From NCBI GenBank assembly GCA_964648465.1, contig CAZYMU010000018.1, positions 1-54,568 of the forward strand: 54,568 bases of DNA. Reading direction: 5' to 3'. Position numbers and translations under genes: made by a program. Positions 17,536 through 25,418 of this stretch are shown here, piece after piece. This DNA is from Aminicenans sp964648465 (GTDB taxonomy: Bacteria; Acidobacteriota; Aminicenantia; Aminicenantales; Aminicenantaceae). Under the pieces are notes generated by a model. That model was not told the origin of the DNA. It was given only the letters and a program-made list of their open reading frames with translations, and did not search any database. Within the stretch, counting starts at the first letter, position 1. Every line of letters begins with the position of its first letter.

Positions 17536-17564
17536 ATTAAAGAGCTACCGGACATTAGAAGCAA
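17536..17564 (-). promoter_or_regulatory. Candidate promoter for mfd
   Basis: On the minus strand, TTGCTT, a 17-nt spacer and TTTAAT sit about 30 nt before the preferred mfd ATG. It is a moderate match only. Confidence 0.35.
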
Positions 17565-17619
17565 TCTTAAGCTTTTAATGTTGAACCTAATAAGTTTATA
17601 ATATTTTATGTGGCGGATT

Positions 17620-17868
17620 ATGAAAAATAATAAAAGAGTAAGCAAAAATATAGATGTGTGCTTTTATGAAGGGTACAAAGGACAGGAAACACCTAGATCA
17701 GTTATTATAAACAATAAGAAATACAAGATCGATAAAATAATCTGGAGAAAAAGAATTCAAGATAAAAAATCCGGAGAAACACATGAAATCTTCAAATGCA
17801 AAATAAAAGGCTGTTTGTGTAAGATTACTGTTTATGAGCCAGGAAAATTCGAAATCACTTATTTATAA
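17620..17868 (+). CDS. Small hypothetical basic protein
   Basis: An 82-residue lysine-rich protein, divergent from mfd and not recognised. Its sequence reads as an ordered beta-rich small domain: RSVIINNKKYKIDKIIWRK, then ETHEIFKCKIKGCLCKITV, ending in a short strand. Two cysteines separated by five residues (KCKIKGC) could bind metal, but no pair completes a zinc site. The ATG at 17620 was preferred over one at 17608 because GGCGG precedes it closely, though the spacing is short. The clean frame and coding-like composition suggest a real gene. No function can be assigned. Confidence 0.55.
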   Translation: MKNNKRVSKNIDVCFYEGYKGQETPRSVIINNKKYKIDKIIWRKRIQDKKSGETHEIFKCKIKGCLCKITVYEPGKFEITYL

Positions 17869-17902
17869 AATGACTTGCGAAGTTCCTCAGCGCCGAAAAG
17901 AT

Positions 17903-17987
17903 CGAAAAGGAAATGTCATTAATTGTAAGCTGGGTCACGGTCTGAGCAGAGAGTAGCTATCCCTCTATAATTAATGTGATCCTTTTC
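17903..17987. repeat. Imperfect 85-nt inverted repeat, possible structured RNA
   Basis: The arms are GAAAAGGA...CATTAATT (17904-17924) and AATTAATG...TCCTTTTC (17969-17987). They pair in two 8-bp helices around a small internal loop. The enclosed 45 nt hold a further short hairpin (AGAGAGTAGCTATCCCTCT). No T-tract follows on the plus strand beyond CCTTTTCTTC. It could be a small RNA, a terminator for the upstream small gene or an operator. It lies about 55 nt before the promoter of the amidotransferase-like lipoprotein. Confidence 0.4.
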
Positions 17988-18041
17988 TTCTTATTTTTAA
18001 CTCAGGTATGCTTATTTGATACGAGCCAAAATTATTATTTC

Positions 18042-18070
18042 TTGCCAAACCATAACGAGGCATTTATAAT
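18042..18070 (+). promoter_or_regulatory. Strong sigma70-type promoter
   Basis: TTGCCA (18042-18047), a 17-nt spacer and a perfect TATAAT (18065-18070) precede the lipoprotein gene. AGGGAG at 18093-18098 gives a good ribosome-binding site 8 nt before its ATG. Confidence 0.65.
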
Positions 18071-18106
18071 TTTCTAGTCAGCTCTAAATTCAAGGGAGCG
18101 AATAAA

Positions 18107-19264
18107 ATGAAAAGATCCTTTTCTAATAAGATTGTAATTTTCATCATATCAATATTTGTCTTAATATCCTCTTGCAAATCACCGTCAACTCTGGAACCAG
18201 ACAGATATTTCGACACAGCAAAACTTGCATCTAACGAAGTTAGATTAACAATTCTCTATCCTTCATTGGGAAGCCTTCATTCGCTAATAGAGCTTAAAAA
18301 ACAAGGTTTATTTAATGTTGAAAACCTGGTTGTAATCGGTGTTTTCCACGAAAAAGAGCGTACAGACTATCAAAAATCTATTGAATTTATCAAAAAAAAC
18401 AGACTAGACTGGATTAAGTTTCACAAGCTTTCAGGAAATATTAATAAAGACAATCTTTTCAAATATAATTGCCTAAGTAACGAGTTCAACAACATCTTTA
18501 AGAACTCGGACGGCATAATTTTCTTCGGTGGAGCAGATATCCCACCCTATATTTATAATGAAAAAATAAACCTTCTAACCCGCATCTCGACTCCATACCG
18601 TCATTTTCTTGAGCTTTCCTTCATATTCCATCTTCTCGGAGGAAACCAGGATACAAAATTTAAGCCTTTCCTTGAATCGCGGCCCGAATTCCCGATTTTG
18701 GGAATTTGTCTCGGAGAACAAAGTCTCAACATTGGGACAGGGGGGACCCTGGTTCAGGACATCTGGTCAGAAAAATACGAAAAAAAATATCTGGAAGACG
18801 TGATCTCTTTAGGAAAGGAAAACTGGCACTCAAATCCTTATGCCCGCCTATATCCTGAAGAAAGATTTCTATCTTACAATATGCATCCAATTAAACTATG
18901 CGAAAATGGAAAATTTATATTGGATTTCGGCTTTAATAAAAACGACACACCATTTATTGTTAGCTTCCATCACCAAATGGTTGAAAAGCCCGGTAAGGGG
19001 ATAAAAATCATCGCCACTTCCTTAGACGGAAAAGTTGTGGAAGCAATCGGACATGATAAATATCCAAATATACTTGGAATCCAGTTTCATCCAGAATTTC
19101 CTGTTATTTGGGACAACAGTACAATATTCAAAATAACTCCACAGGATAAAGAGGAGAAGACCATACTCTCAGTATTAAAAAACAATCCCCCAAGCCTTGC
19201 CTTCCACAAAAAAATCTGGTCCTGGTTTGGTCAAAAGCTTATTAAATCGCATACAGCCAGATAA
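18107..19264 (+). CDS. Extracytoplasmic class-I glutamine-amidotransferase-fold lipoprotein
   Basis: A 385-residue protein whose signal peptide ends in LISSC (Cys23), a good lipobox, so it should be membrane-anchored outside the cytoplasm. The mature part is a class I glutamine amidotransferase / peptidase C26-type domain. The nucleophile elbow is LGICLGEQ (Cys201), and the His-Glu pair is GIQFHPEF (His328, Glu330), preceded by FFGGADIPP and SFHHQMVEKPGKG. Cytoplasmic relatives hydrolyse gamma-glutamyl bonds (PuuD, gamma-glutamyl hydrolase). A complete triad in an exported lipoprotein suggests scavenging or trimming of gamma-glutamyl compounds, or cell-wall peptide processing; this is inference. 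It has its own promoter and stands alone. Confidence 0.82.
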   Translation: MKRSFSNKIVIFIISIFVLISSCKSPSTLEPDRYFDTAKLASNEVRLTILYPSLGSLHSLIELKKQGLFNVENLVVIGVFHEKERTDYQKSIEFIKKNRLDWIKFHKLSGNINKDNLFKYNCLSNEFNNIFKNSDGIIFFGGADIPPYIYNEKINLLTRISTPYRHFLELSFIFHLLGGNQDTKFKPFLESRPEFPILGICLGEQSLNIGTGGTLVQDIWSEKYEKKYLEDVISLGKENWHSNPYARLYPEERFLSYNMHPIKLCENGKFILDFGFNKNDTPFIVSFHHQMVEKPGKGIKIIATSLDGKVVEAIGHDKYPNILGIQFHPEFPVIWDNSTIFKITPQDKEEKTILSVLKNNPPSLAFHKKIWSWFGQKLIKSHTAR

Positions 19265-19288
19265 AAGCTGATTCGTACGAAGCTTATA
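19265..19288. terminator. Possible bidirectional hairpin between convergent genes
   Basis: The 19-nt gap plus adjacent bases contain AAGCT..TTCGTACGAA.GCTT around the perfect palindrome TTCGTACGAA, flanked by A/T-rich ends. It separates the lipoprotein gene from rfaE2, which converge. The stem is short and imperfect, so this is tentative. Confidence 0.3.
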
Positions 19289-19772
19289 AATCACTCTTTG
19301 CAGATTCAATAATTTTCCTTACAATCTCAGAACTTGAATGACCGCAAAGAAACGGGATAATAATGACTTTCCCTCCCGCTTCTTCTACTTCCTGTTTGCC
19401 AACGACTTCTTCTGGTAGCCAGTCTCCTCCTTTGACAAGGACATCCGGAAGAAGAGATTCAATTAGTTTCTTTGGGGACTCCTGCGAAAAAGCAACTAAC
19501 CAATCAATATCCTCAATTGATTCCAGAATTTCAAGCCTTTCTTCCAGTGGGAAGATAGGACGGCCTGACCCCTTGATTTTTCTGATCGAAGAATCGTTAT
19601 TGACTGCTACCACAAGGACATCACCGAGCTTTTTTGCCTCTCTTAAAAGATGGATGTGCCCCCCATGGATGAGGTCAAAACATCCGTTTGTGAAGACAAC
19701 TCTTTTCCCCTGAGATTTAAGACCTTCTCTTATTCCTATCAAGTTGACAAGTGGCTGCAGTTTCTTAACCAT
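19284..19772 (-). CDS. rfaE2: D-glycero-beta-D-manno-heptose 1-phosphate adenylyltransferase
   Basis: A 162-residue nucleotidyltransferase matching the stand-alone RfaE2 (HldE C-terminal) enzyme, which makes ADP-heptose or a related NDP-sugar for lipopolysaccharide core. Motifs: VVFTNGCFDLIHGGHIHLL (HxGH active site), VVAVNNDSSIRKIKG, RPIFPLEERLEIL, VLVKGGDW and a C-terminal GHSSSEIVRKI. Length and order are standard. The ATG overlaps the wzt stop by 1 nt, so it is translated with the O-antigen exporter. The partner kinase (RfaE1) is not in this window. Confidence 0.92.
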   Translation of the reverse strand: MVKKLQPLVNLIGIREGLKSQGKRVVFTNGCFDLIHGGHIHLLREAKKLGDVLVVAVNNDSSIRKIKGSGRPIFPLEERLEILESIEDIDWLVAFSQESPKKLIESLLPDVLVKGGDWLPEEVVGKQEVEEAGGKVIIIPFLCGHSSSEIVRKIIESAKSDL

Positions 19773-21103
19773 TATTTTTCAGGTTTGTTTATTATCTTGA
19801 TATTTGATCCCAGGTTTTCTTTATTCTGTCCTGGTGTATTTAGTTGTTTTACTTTAATTTGGCTGGAAAAATTCCATGAATGTTCCGGCCGGAAAATGCC
19901 GTCATCTTTGTATCTAGATGAAACCATAAAAGAGTAAAGGTTTCTGTGATAATCGTAGGGATAGCCATTTTTTTTATGAGTTGCAACATCCAAATAATAT
20001 GTTCCATTTACGAGGTTCAGCTTTCCAATCCTGCATACAACCTTCCCTTCACCTTTAAGAGAAATTGGCTCAAAATTTTCAAGAAGGATGTTCGTACCGT
20101 AACAGAAGATTCTCTGAGAATTAAAAAGTCCTATGCCAAAGACAAAGTCTTTAACCTCTGACCTGGCCGCAATATCTATCTCAATATCCATTCCCTCATC
20201 TGGTGAAAAAACATATTTTTCTTTACCGTCAAGACTTTTCATACTGACTTTTATAATCTCAATTTTTCTGTCCCCCCAGCGGTTTTCCCTTTGTTCTTCT
20301 CCCCAATTTTCCTCTCCAGTAACTTCTTGCTGCCGCTTCTCGAAATCCTCCTCTTTCTTTTCAGTAACATCCTGAAGATAGGCATCCACAACACGCTTGG
20401 GTTCCCCTATTATCTGAACTTTTCCGTTTTTGAGCCAAATAACCCGGTTACAGATTTTCTCTACAGAACTAAGGTCATGGCTTACAAAGAGAATCGTCTT
20501 TTTTTTCTGGTGAAAATCAGCGATTCTGTCCAAACATTTAGGCACAAAAGAAGCATCTCCAACAGCAAGCACCTCATCAACAAGAAGTATATCCGGATGC
20601 ACATTTATTGCCACAGAAAACCCAAGACGCATATACATCCCAGAAGAATAAGTTTTAACAGGTGCGTCAATAAATTTCTCAAGTTCAGCGAATTTTACAA
20701 TCTCATCAAATTTCTCATCGATTTCTTTCTTAGAAAGACCCAGCATAATTCCATTAATATAAACATTTTCCCGGCCCGTGATTTCTGGATGAAATCCTGC
20801 ACCGAGTTCGATCAGAGCCGAAATTTTACCATTTACTTCTACTCTTCCTGAGCTTGGCTTGGCAATTCCACTAATCACCTTAAGGAGTGTACTCTTCCCT
20901 GATCCGTTCTCCCCAATCACTCCAAACGTTGTTCCCTTTTCGACCTTAAAATTGACGTCATCCAGAGCCATAACCAACTCATCCGGTCTTAATGATTTAA
21001 AAATATCCCCCTTGATTATTGCGCTCTTAAAAGTTTTAAAACGATGCTGGAAAGAGTATTTCTGGTATACTCTTGAGACATGATCGACATTTATGGCAAG
21101 CAC
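19772..21103 (-). CDS. wzt: ABC transporter ATP-binding protein for O-antigen/polysaccharide export (Wzt-like)
   Basis: A 443-residue protein. The N-terminal ATPase (about residues 1-245) has Walker A GENGSGKST, signature TYSSGM and Walker B ILLVDEVLAVGD, plus ELGAGFHPEITGREN typical of the polysaccharide exporters. After an acidic linker (about 250-275) comes a Wzt C-terminal carbohydrate-binding beta-sandwich (about 280-425). That domain usually recognises the end-modification of the chain before export. The start is GTG at 21103, preceded by a strong GAGGAGGT site, directly after the permease stop codon. It works with the adjacent permease at the inner membrane. Confidence 0.93.
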   Translation of the reverse strand: MLAINVDHVSRVYQKYSFQHRFKTFKSAIIKGDIFKSLRPDELVMALDDVNFKVEKGTTFGVIGENGSGKSTLLKVISGIAKPSSGRVEVNGKISALIELGAGFHPEITGRENVYINGIMLGLSKKEIDEKFDEIVKFAELEKFIDAPVKTYSSGMYMRLGFSVAINVHPDILLVDEVLAVGDASFVPKCLDRIADFHQKKKTILFVSHDLSSVEKICNRVIWLKNGKVQIIGEPKRVVDAYLQDVTEKKEEDFEKRQQEVTGEENWGEEQRENRWGDRKIEIIKVSMKSLDGKEKYVFSPDEGMDIEIDIAARSEVKDFVFGIGLFNSQRIFCYGTNILLENFEPISLKGEGKVVCRIGKLNLVNGTYYLDVATHKKNGYPYDYHRNLYSFMVSSRYKDDGIFRPEHSWNFSSQIKVKQLNTPGQNKENLGSNIKIINKPEK

Positions 21104-21925
21104 CTAAACCTCCTCTGGAAAAGAATCCCGCAGCCTGTCAAATATATAATATCCAATAAAAAACAAAACCAGAGAGATCAGGAAAGTAACTCCAAGTCTC
21201 TTCCAGTGGATAAGCTCCCCATAAAACACACAACTTTGATAACCCCACATTATATGTGTCATCGGGTTTAAGTTGAGGCAAATCTGAAGCCAAGTATGTT
21301 TTTGCACGGTGTGAAATGTCATCGGGTAGATAATGGGAGAGGCAAAAAACCAGAAAGTTAACAAATTTGCCAGAATGTCCCTGATATCCCTGAAATGTAC
21401 TGTAAGCGACGACACGAGCAAGCAGAAGCCCAGCGTGAAAACATACTGGACCAGAATAACAATCGGCAAGAAAAGGAGATAAGGCGTATAACTTTTCCCT
21501 AATACTGGGATAAAAAGAAAAAGTATGGGGATGCCCAACAGGAAGTGGATAAAATTACTTGTCACTACAACAATTGGAAGAATTTCCGTGGGAAAAAGCA
21601 TCTTTTTTATAAGATTTCCCTGGGCCACCAGTACATTGGCTGATTCCAAGGAAGATGCTGAAAACCACACCTGCCAAGGCAGAACTCCACAGAAAAGAAA
21701 AAGGGCATACAGCCAGGGAGAACCTTCAAATGCCGGATCTCGAGGCATTAAGATAAAACCAAAAACAACAGTATAGACAATCATCAGGAGAAGTGGGTTA
21801 AAAAAAGACCAGAAAAAACCAAGTATAGTTCCTCTATAGCGGGCCTTGAGGTCCCTTCCAACCAGAGTCTTGATCAAAGCCCTGCATTTATATAATTCCC
21901 TCAGATTATTAATGAATCTAAGCAT
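21104..21925 (-). CDS. wzm: ABC-2 type polysaccharide export permease (Wzm-like)
   Basis: A 273-residue integral membrane protein of the ABC-2 family with about six helices. The N-terminal VGRDLKARYRGTILGFFWSFFNPLL is typical of O-antigen and teichoic-acid exporters, and the last helices include VTFLISLVLFFIGYYIF. A frame starting at 21982 exists, but ATG 21925 is preceded by GGGAGAAG and fits the family start. This leaves an 8-nt overlap with the methyltransferase gene. It should form the channel that exports an undecaprenyl-linked glycan, powered by the next gene. Confidence 0.92.
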   Translation of the reverse strand: MLRFINNLRELYKCRALIKTLVGRDLKARYRGTILGFFWSFFNPLLLMIVYTVVFGFILMPRDPAFEGSPWLYALFLFCGVLPWQVWFSASSLESANVLVAQGNLIKKMLFPTEILPIVVVTSNFIHFLLGIPILFLFIPVLGKSYTPYLLFLPIVILVQYVFTLGFCLLVSSLTVHFRDIRDILANLLTFWFFASPIIYPMTFHTVQKHTWLQICLNLNPMTHIMWGYQSCVFYGELIHWKRLGVTFLISLVLFFIGYYIFDRLRDSFPEEV

Positions 21926-22667
21926 GTCTTCTCCCAGAAAATATTTCCAAGACTTCTGAAGTATAATTTCCCTTCTCATCATAGAGGATAAGCGGAGGAA
22001 GAAGAACTTTTTCTTTCGAGGAAAAATTACATTCTGTAAGGAATAGGTTGGGATCGCTATTCTTATGGGGGAAAATAAAGCGGATTGCTTTTATTCTTAA
22101 CCCGCTTGTTCCTGCAGCTTTCATTAAATCTTCTCTCCTTCTTTGTGGAAAAACAAAACAAGCTTTTCCATCTTTCTTTAAGAGTTCAGAAGTTTTTTGC
22201 ATTATATCAAAAATATCACATTTTAACTCGTGTTTTGCTATAGATTTTTCTTCTGAAACACTTAAATGTCCTTTGTTTTTCTGAATATAAGGGGGATTTG
22301 AATAAATGATATCAAATTTCTTCCGAGCTTGGAATATACAGATGTCATCTTCAACTATACTGATTCTTCCTTCCTGATTGTTGATCTTCACATTTCTCCT
22401 TGCCAGGTCAACTAGGGATCTTTGAATCTCAACAGCAATAATTTTTTTAAAGTTTTTTCTACTAAGCAGAAGAGAGATGATTCCACTCCCTGTCCCGAGT
22501 TCGAGAAGATTATCAGATTTTCTCGGCTGGATAAAATCAGCCAGGAGAGGAGCATCTAACGAGAAACGGTAGCCTTTCTTTTTCTGGAGGACAAGGATAC
22601 ATCCATTGTAAAAGGTATCAAGAGTCTCATCCTTGTTCTTTATCTGACTTAACCTTATCCGTTTCAC
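21918..22667 (-). CDS. trmN6: TrmN6/YfiC-like tRNA1(Val) adenine-N6 methyltransferase
   Basis: A 249-residue class I SAM-dependent methyltransferase. It matches the tRNA1(Val) (adenine37-N6) methyltransferase family. The N-terminal KKGYRFSLDAPLLADFI is the family opening; LLELGTGSGIISLLL is the SAM-binding loop; YSNPPYIQKNKGH is the NPPY catalytic motif of N6-adenine enzymes. The apparent start is GTG at 22667, overlapping atpC by 41 nt, with no ATG in the next codons. It sits between atpC and wzm in one run of genes. Exact tRNA specificity is inferred. Confidence 0.85.
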   Translation of the reverse strand: MKRIRLSQIKNKDETLDTFYNGCILVLQKKKGYRFSLDAPLLADFIQPRKSDNLLELGTGSGIISLLLSRKNFKKIIAVEIQRSLVDLARRNVKINNQEGRISIVEDDICIFQARKKFDIIYSNPPYIQKNKGHLSVSEEKSIAKHELKCDIFDIMQKTSELLKKDGKACFVFPQRRREDLMKAAGTSGLRIKAIRFIFPHKNSDPNLFLTECNFSSKEKVLLPPLILYDEKGNYTSEVLEIFSGRRHA

Positions 22668-22932
22668 TTTTTTCTAATTCCGTAAAAACAATGATTCTTT
22701 CCGGAAGGATTTCTGCATATCCTCCTCGGACAGGAAAGTTTTCTTTTTTGTGGCCCCGATTATACATTATTACTCCTCTTCCTAGAGCAACAACCAAAGG
22801 CCTATGGCCAGGTAGTATGCCCAGATAGCCATCTAAGCCAGGGAGAGAAACTTCCTGAACCTGATCATCAATCAGAAGCTTATCCGGAGCAATCACTTTC
22901 AGTCGGATGGAAGACGATTTATTTTGTGTCAT
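22627..22932 (-). CDS. atpC: F1Fo ATP synthase epsilon subunit, lacking the C-terminal domain
   Basis: A 101-residue subunit. The N-terminal beta-sandwich is complete (IRLKVIAPDKLLIDDQVQEVSLPGLDGYLGILPGHRPLV, quoted here only for its PGLDGYLGILPGH core, and GGYAEILPERIIVFTE). The protein then ends after a short charged tail instead of the two-helix C-terminal domain seen in E. coli (about 139 residues). That helical domain normally inhibits ATP hydrolysis, so inhibition in this enzyme must differ. Short epsilons are known in some phyla. The ATG overlaps the atpD stop by 4 nt. Confidence 0.9.
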   Translation of the reverse strand: MTQNKSSSIRLKVIAPDKLLIDDQVQEVSLPGLDGYLGILPGHRPLVVALGRGVIMYNRGHKKENFPVRGGYAEILPERIIVFTELEKSETDKVKSDKEQG

Positions 22933-24506
22933 GTTGATTTTAGTTCCTCTGCTTTCTTAACAACTTCCTCAATTCCTCCCACCATATAAAAAGCTTGTTC
23001 TGACTTGTCATCATGCTTTCCTTCCACAATTTCCTTAAAGCCTTTCACTGTCTCTTTAACAGGAACATATTTTCCTGGCCTCCCAGTAAATTCCTGTGCT
23101 ACATTAAAAGGCTGAGAAAGAAAACGCTGGATCTTCCGGGCACGCGTTACAATAACTTTATCTTCCTCTGAAAGCTCTTCCATTCCTAGAATAGTGATTA
23201 TGTCCTGAAGGTCCTTATATCTCTGAAGTACTTCTTTGACATCACGTGCAACCTGATAATGCTCATCTCCGATAACCCTAGGATCCAGAATTCGAGAGAA
23301 TGAACTCAACGGGTCAACAGCAGGATAAATTCCTATTTCAGTCAGACCACGAGAAAGGTTCGTTGTCGCATCAAGATGAGAAAAAGTTGTTGCGGGAGCC
23401 GGGTCTGTAAAGTCGTCAGCAGGAACATAAATAGCCTGGACTGAAGTAATAGAACCCTTATTAGTTGAAGTAATCCTTTCCTCAAGCTCACCAAGCTCTG
23501 TAGCAAGATTTGGCTGATAGCCAACAGCAGAAGGCATCCTTCCTAAGAGAGCCGAAACCTCTGAACCAGCCTGTACAAATCGAAAGATGTTGTCAATAAA
23601 AAGGAGGATGTCCTGATTCATCTCATCCCTAAAATATTCTGCAACAGAAAGAGCTGCCAACCCAACCCGTAGCCTTGCTCCAGGAGGCTCGGTCATCTGG
23701 CCAAATATGAGGGCTGTTTTATCGATTACTCCAGAACTTTTCATCTCCAGCCAAAGGTCATTTCCTTCTCTTGTACGTTCGCCGACTCCGGCAAAGACAG
23801 AAAACCCTCCATACTGCTGAGCCACATTATTTATTAATTCCATAATAATGACCGTCTTGCCTACTCCTGCCCCACCGAAAAGCCCGATCTTCCCGCCCTT
23901 TAAGAACGGTTGTATAAGGTCAATCACTTTAATTCCTGTTTCAAACATCTCCAACTTGGTACTCTGTTCCTCAAGTCGCGGAGGTCGACGATGTATAGGG
24001 TATTTCACTTTGGTTTTTATCGGGCCCAAATGGTCAATAGGTTCACCGATAACATTAATCATCCTCCCCAATGTTGCTTTACCTACAGGAACCTGAATAG
24101 GACCTTCCAAATCAATGGCTTTCATCCCCCGTGCCAAGCCATCAGTAGGATGCATGGAAACACAGCGCACCTTATCTTCTCCAATATGCTGCTCTACTTC
24201 AACAATAATATCAACAGGAATAGAGGTTTGTTCCTTGCCTACCGATTTCTTGCTTGCAAGTATTCCCTTTTTCCCTTCATGAGCAGATTTCTCAGAGGAA
24301 CCATCAAGATCCTTGTTTGTAATTCGAATAGCATTGTAGATTCTTGGAAGTTCGACATCTCTGAACTCAACTTCCACAACCGGTCCGATAACCTTTATAA
24401 CTCGCCCGATTTTTTTCTTTTTTGCTTTTTCTTTTAATTCAGTTTTAGGTTTCAGTTTTCTTTTTTCTTTTCTTTTCGATTCCTTTTTTGCTTCAGCTTT
24501 TGCCAT
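22929..24506 (-). CDS. atpD: F1Fo ATP synthase beta subunit with N-terminal extension and insertion
   Basis: About 525 residues against a usual 460-480. The catalytic core is intact: Walker A GGAGVGKTV, GVGERTREGND, LLFIDNIFRF and ALLGRMPSAVGYQP. Two additions stand out. A Lys/Glu-rich tail of about 33 residues precedes the normal start at IGRVIKVIGPVVEVEF. An insertion of about 25 residues around GSSEKSAHEGKKGILASK lies in the N-terminal crown domain. The ATG at 24506 follows GGAGAG with 5-nt spacing and was preferred over a TTG at 24518. It is the nucleotide-binding catalytic subunit. Confidence 0.95.
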   Translation of the reverse strand: MAKAEAKKESKRKEKRKLKPKTELKEKAKKKKIGRVIKVIGPVVEVEFRDVELPRIYNAIRITNKDLDGSSEKSAHEGKKGILASKKSVGKEQTSIPVDIIVEVEQHIGEDKVRCVSMHPTDGLARGMKAIDLEGPIQVPVGKATLGRMINVIGEPIDHLGPIKTKVKYPIHRRPPRLEEQSTKLEMFETGIKVIDLIQPFLKGGKIGLFGGAGVGKTVIIMELINNVAQQYGGFSVFAGVGERTREGNDLWLEMKSSGVIDKTALIFGQMTEPPGARLRVGLAALSVAEYFRDEMNQDILLFIDNIFRFVQAGSEVSALLGRMPSAVGYQPNLATELGELEERITSTNKGSITSVQAIYVPADDFTDPAPATTFSHLDATTNLSRGLTEIGIYPAVDPLSSFSRILDPRVIGDEHYQVARDVKEVLQRYKDLQDIITILGMEELSEEDKVIVTRARKIQRFLSQPFNVAQEFTGRPGKYVPVKETVKGFKEIVEGKHDDKSEQAFYMVGGIEEVVKKAEELKST

Positions 24507-24523
24507 ATTTCTCTCCAAACTAT

Positions 24524-25417
24524 CTATTTTTTCGCTAGGGCTTCAACAGCTGACATTATTTCCAGAAGCTCCTTAGTAATTGATGCCTGTCTCACCTTGT
24601 TCAAGACGAGAGTTAACTCTGCAATCAAATCTTCTGCATTTTGTGTAGCACTATCCATTGCCATCATTCTGGCTGCGTGTTCAGCTGCTAAAGATTCAAA
24701 AAAACAATGATAAACCTGTTTTTCTACATAAAGCGGAAGGAGTGTGTTGAGAAGTGGAATTATGCCAGGTTCCCAATCAGGATTCACTTCTACCGGATAT
24801 CTTGTTTCACTTCCTTTTCCTTCTTCTTTTTTCTTATCTGGAAGGTCAATAGGAAGAACTTTTAGGAAACTCACGCGAGGAGCAAGAATCGATTTTAACT
24901 CGTTATATGCTACATAAACAGCATCGATTTTATTTAAAACATAAAGACGCATTAAATCCTGAGCTAGGTCTTCCAAATCCTTGTCTGTGAATTCATGAAG
25001 ATAGTTTACATAGGAACGGCCCACCGGAAACCGCAGTTTTTTAAAATACAAAACAGCTTTTTTCCCGATCAACACAAGACGTATTTTACTGCCTTTTGCC
25101 TTTTCTTCAAGAATACAGCGAGTTTCTTCCATAAGATTTGAATTAAAAGCACTGCACAAACCTTTATCAGAAGTAACAACAACAACTGCTATCTCCTTCT
25201 CTTCCCTTTTTTCGAGCAAAGGATGGCATGATTCAGGAGCCCAGGAAGTTACTTCAGATATCAGGTCAGGATAATTATGCCAGTATGGACGCCTTTTCAG
25301 GACAGTACGCTGGGCTTTTTTAAACTTAGCCGTGGCAACTGTCTTCATCGCTTGGGTTATCTGCTGTGTGTTCCTGACACTCCTTATCCTTCTTCTCAAG
25401 TCAATTAAGGCAGGCAT
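24524..25417 (-). CDS. atpG: F1Fo ATP synthase gamma subunit
   Basis: A 297-residue central-stalk subunit of normal length. The N-terminal helix RRIRSVRNTQQITQAMKTVATAKF and the C-terminal helix (ARMMAMDSATQNAEDLI, VRQASITKELLEI) form the coiled coil that rotates inside alpha3-beta3. SDKGLCSAFNSN is the Rossmann-like core motif. It lies 1 nt after the atpA stop and 17 nt before the atpD start. Nothing unusual is seen. Confidence 0.95.
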   Translation of the reverse strand: MPALIDLRRRIRSVRNTQQITQAMKTVATAKFKKAQRTVLKRRPYWHNYPDLISEVTSWAPESCHPLLEKREEKEIAVVVVTSDKGLCSAFNSNLMEETRCILEEKAKGSKIRLVLIGKKAVLYFKKLRFPVGRSYVNYLHEFTDKDLEDLAQDLMRLYVLNKIDAVYVAYNELKSILAPRVSFLKVLPIDLPDKKKEEGKGSETRYPVEVNPDWEPGIIPLLNTLLPLYVEKQVYHCFFESLAAEHAARMMAMDSATQNAEDLIAELTLVLNKVRQASITKELLEIMSAVEALAKK

Positions 25418-25418
25418 T

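Noticed and set aside
17508..17645. Extended N-terminus of Mfd
   Set aside because: The extra 46 codons are not Mfd-like, and a candidate promoter lies within them.
20291..20851. 186-codon open frame opposite wzt
   Set aside because: Antisense to the conserved ABC ATPase; its Phe/Ser-rich composition is typical of shadow frames here.
23910..24437. 175-codon open frame on the plus strand opposite atpD
   Set aside because: It is a shadow of the conserved beta-subunit gene, with no homology visible.
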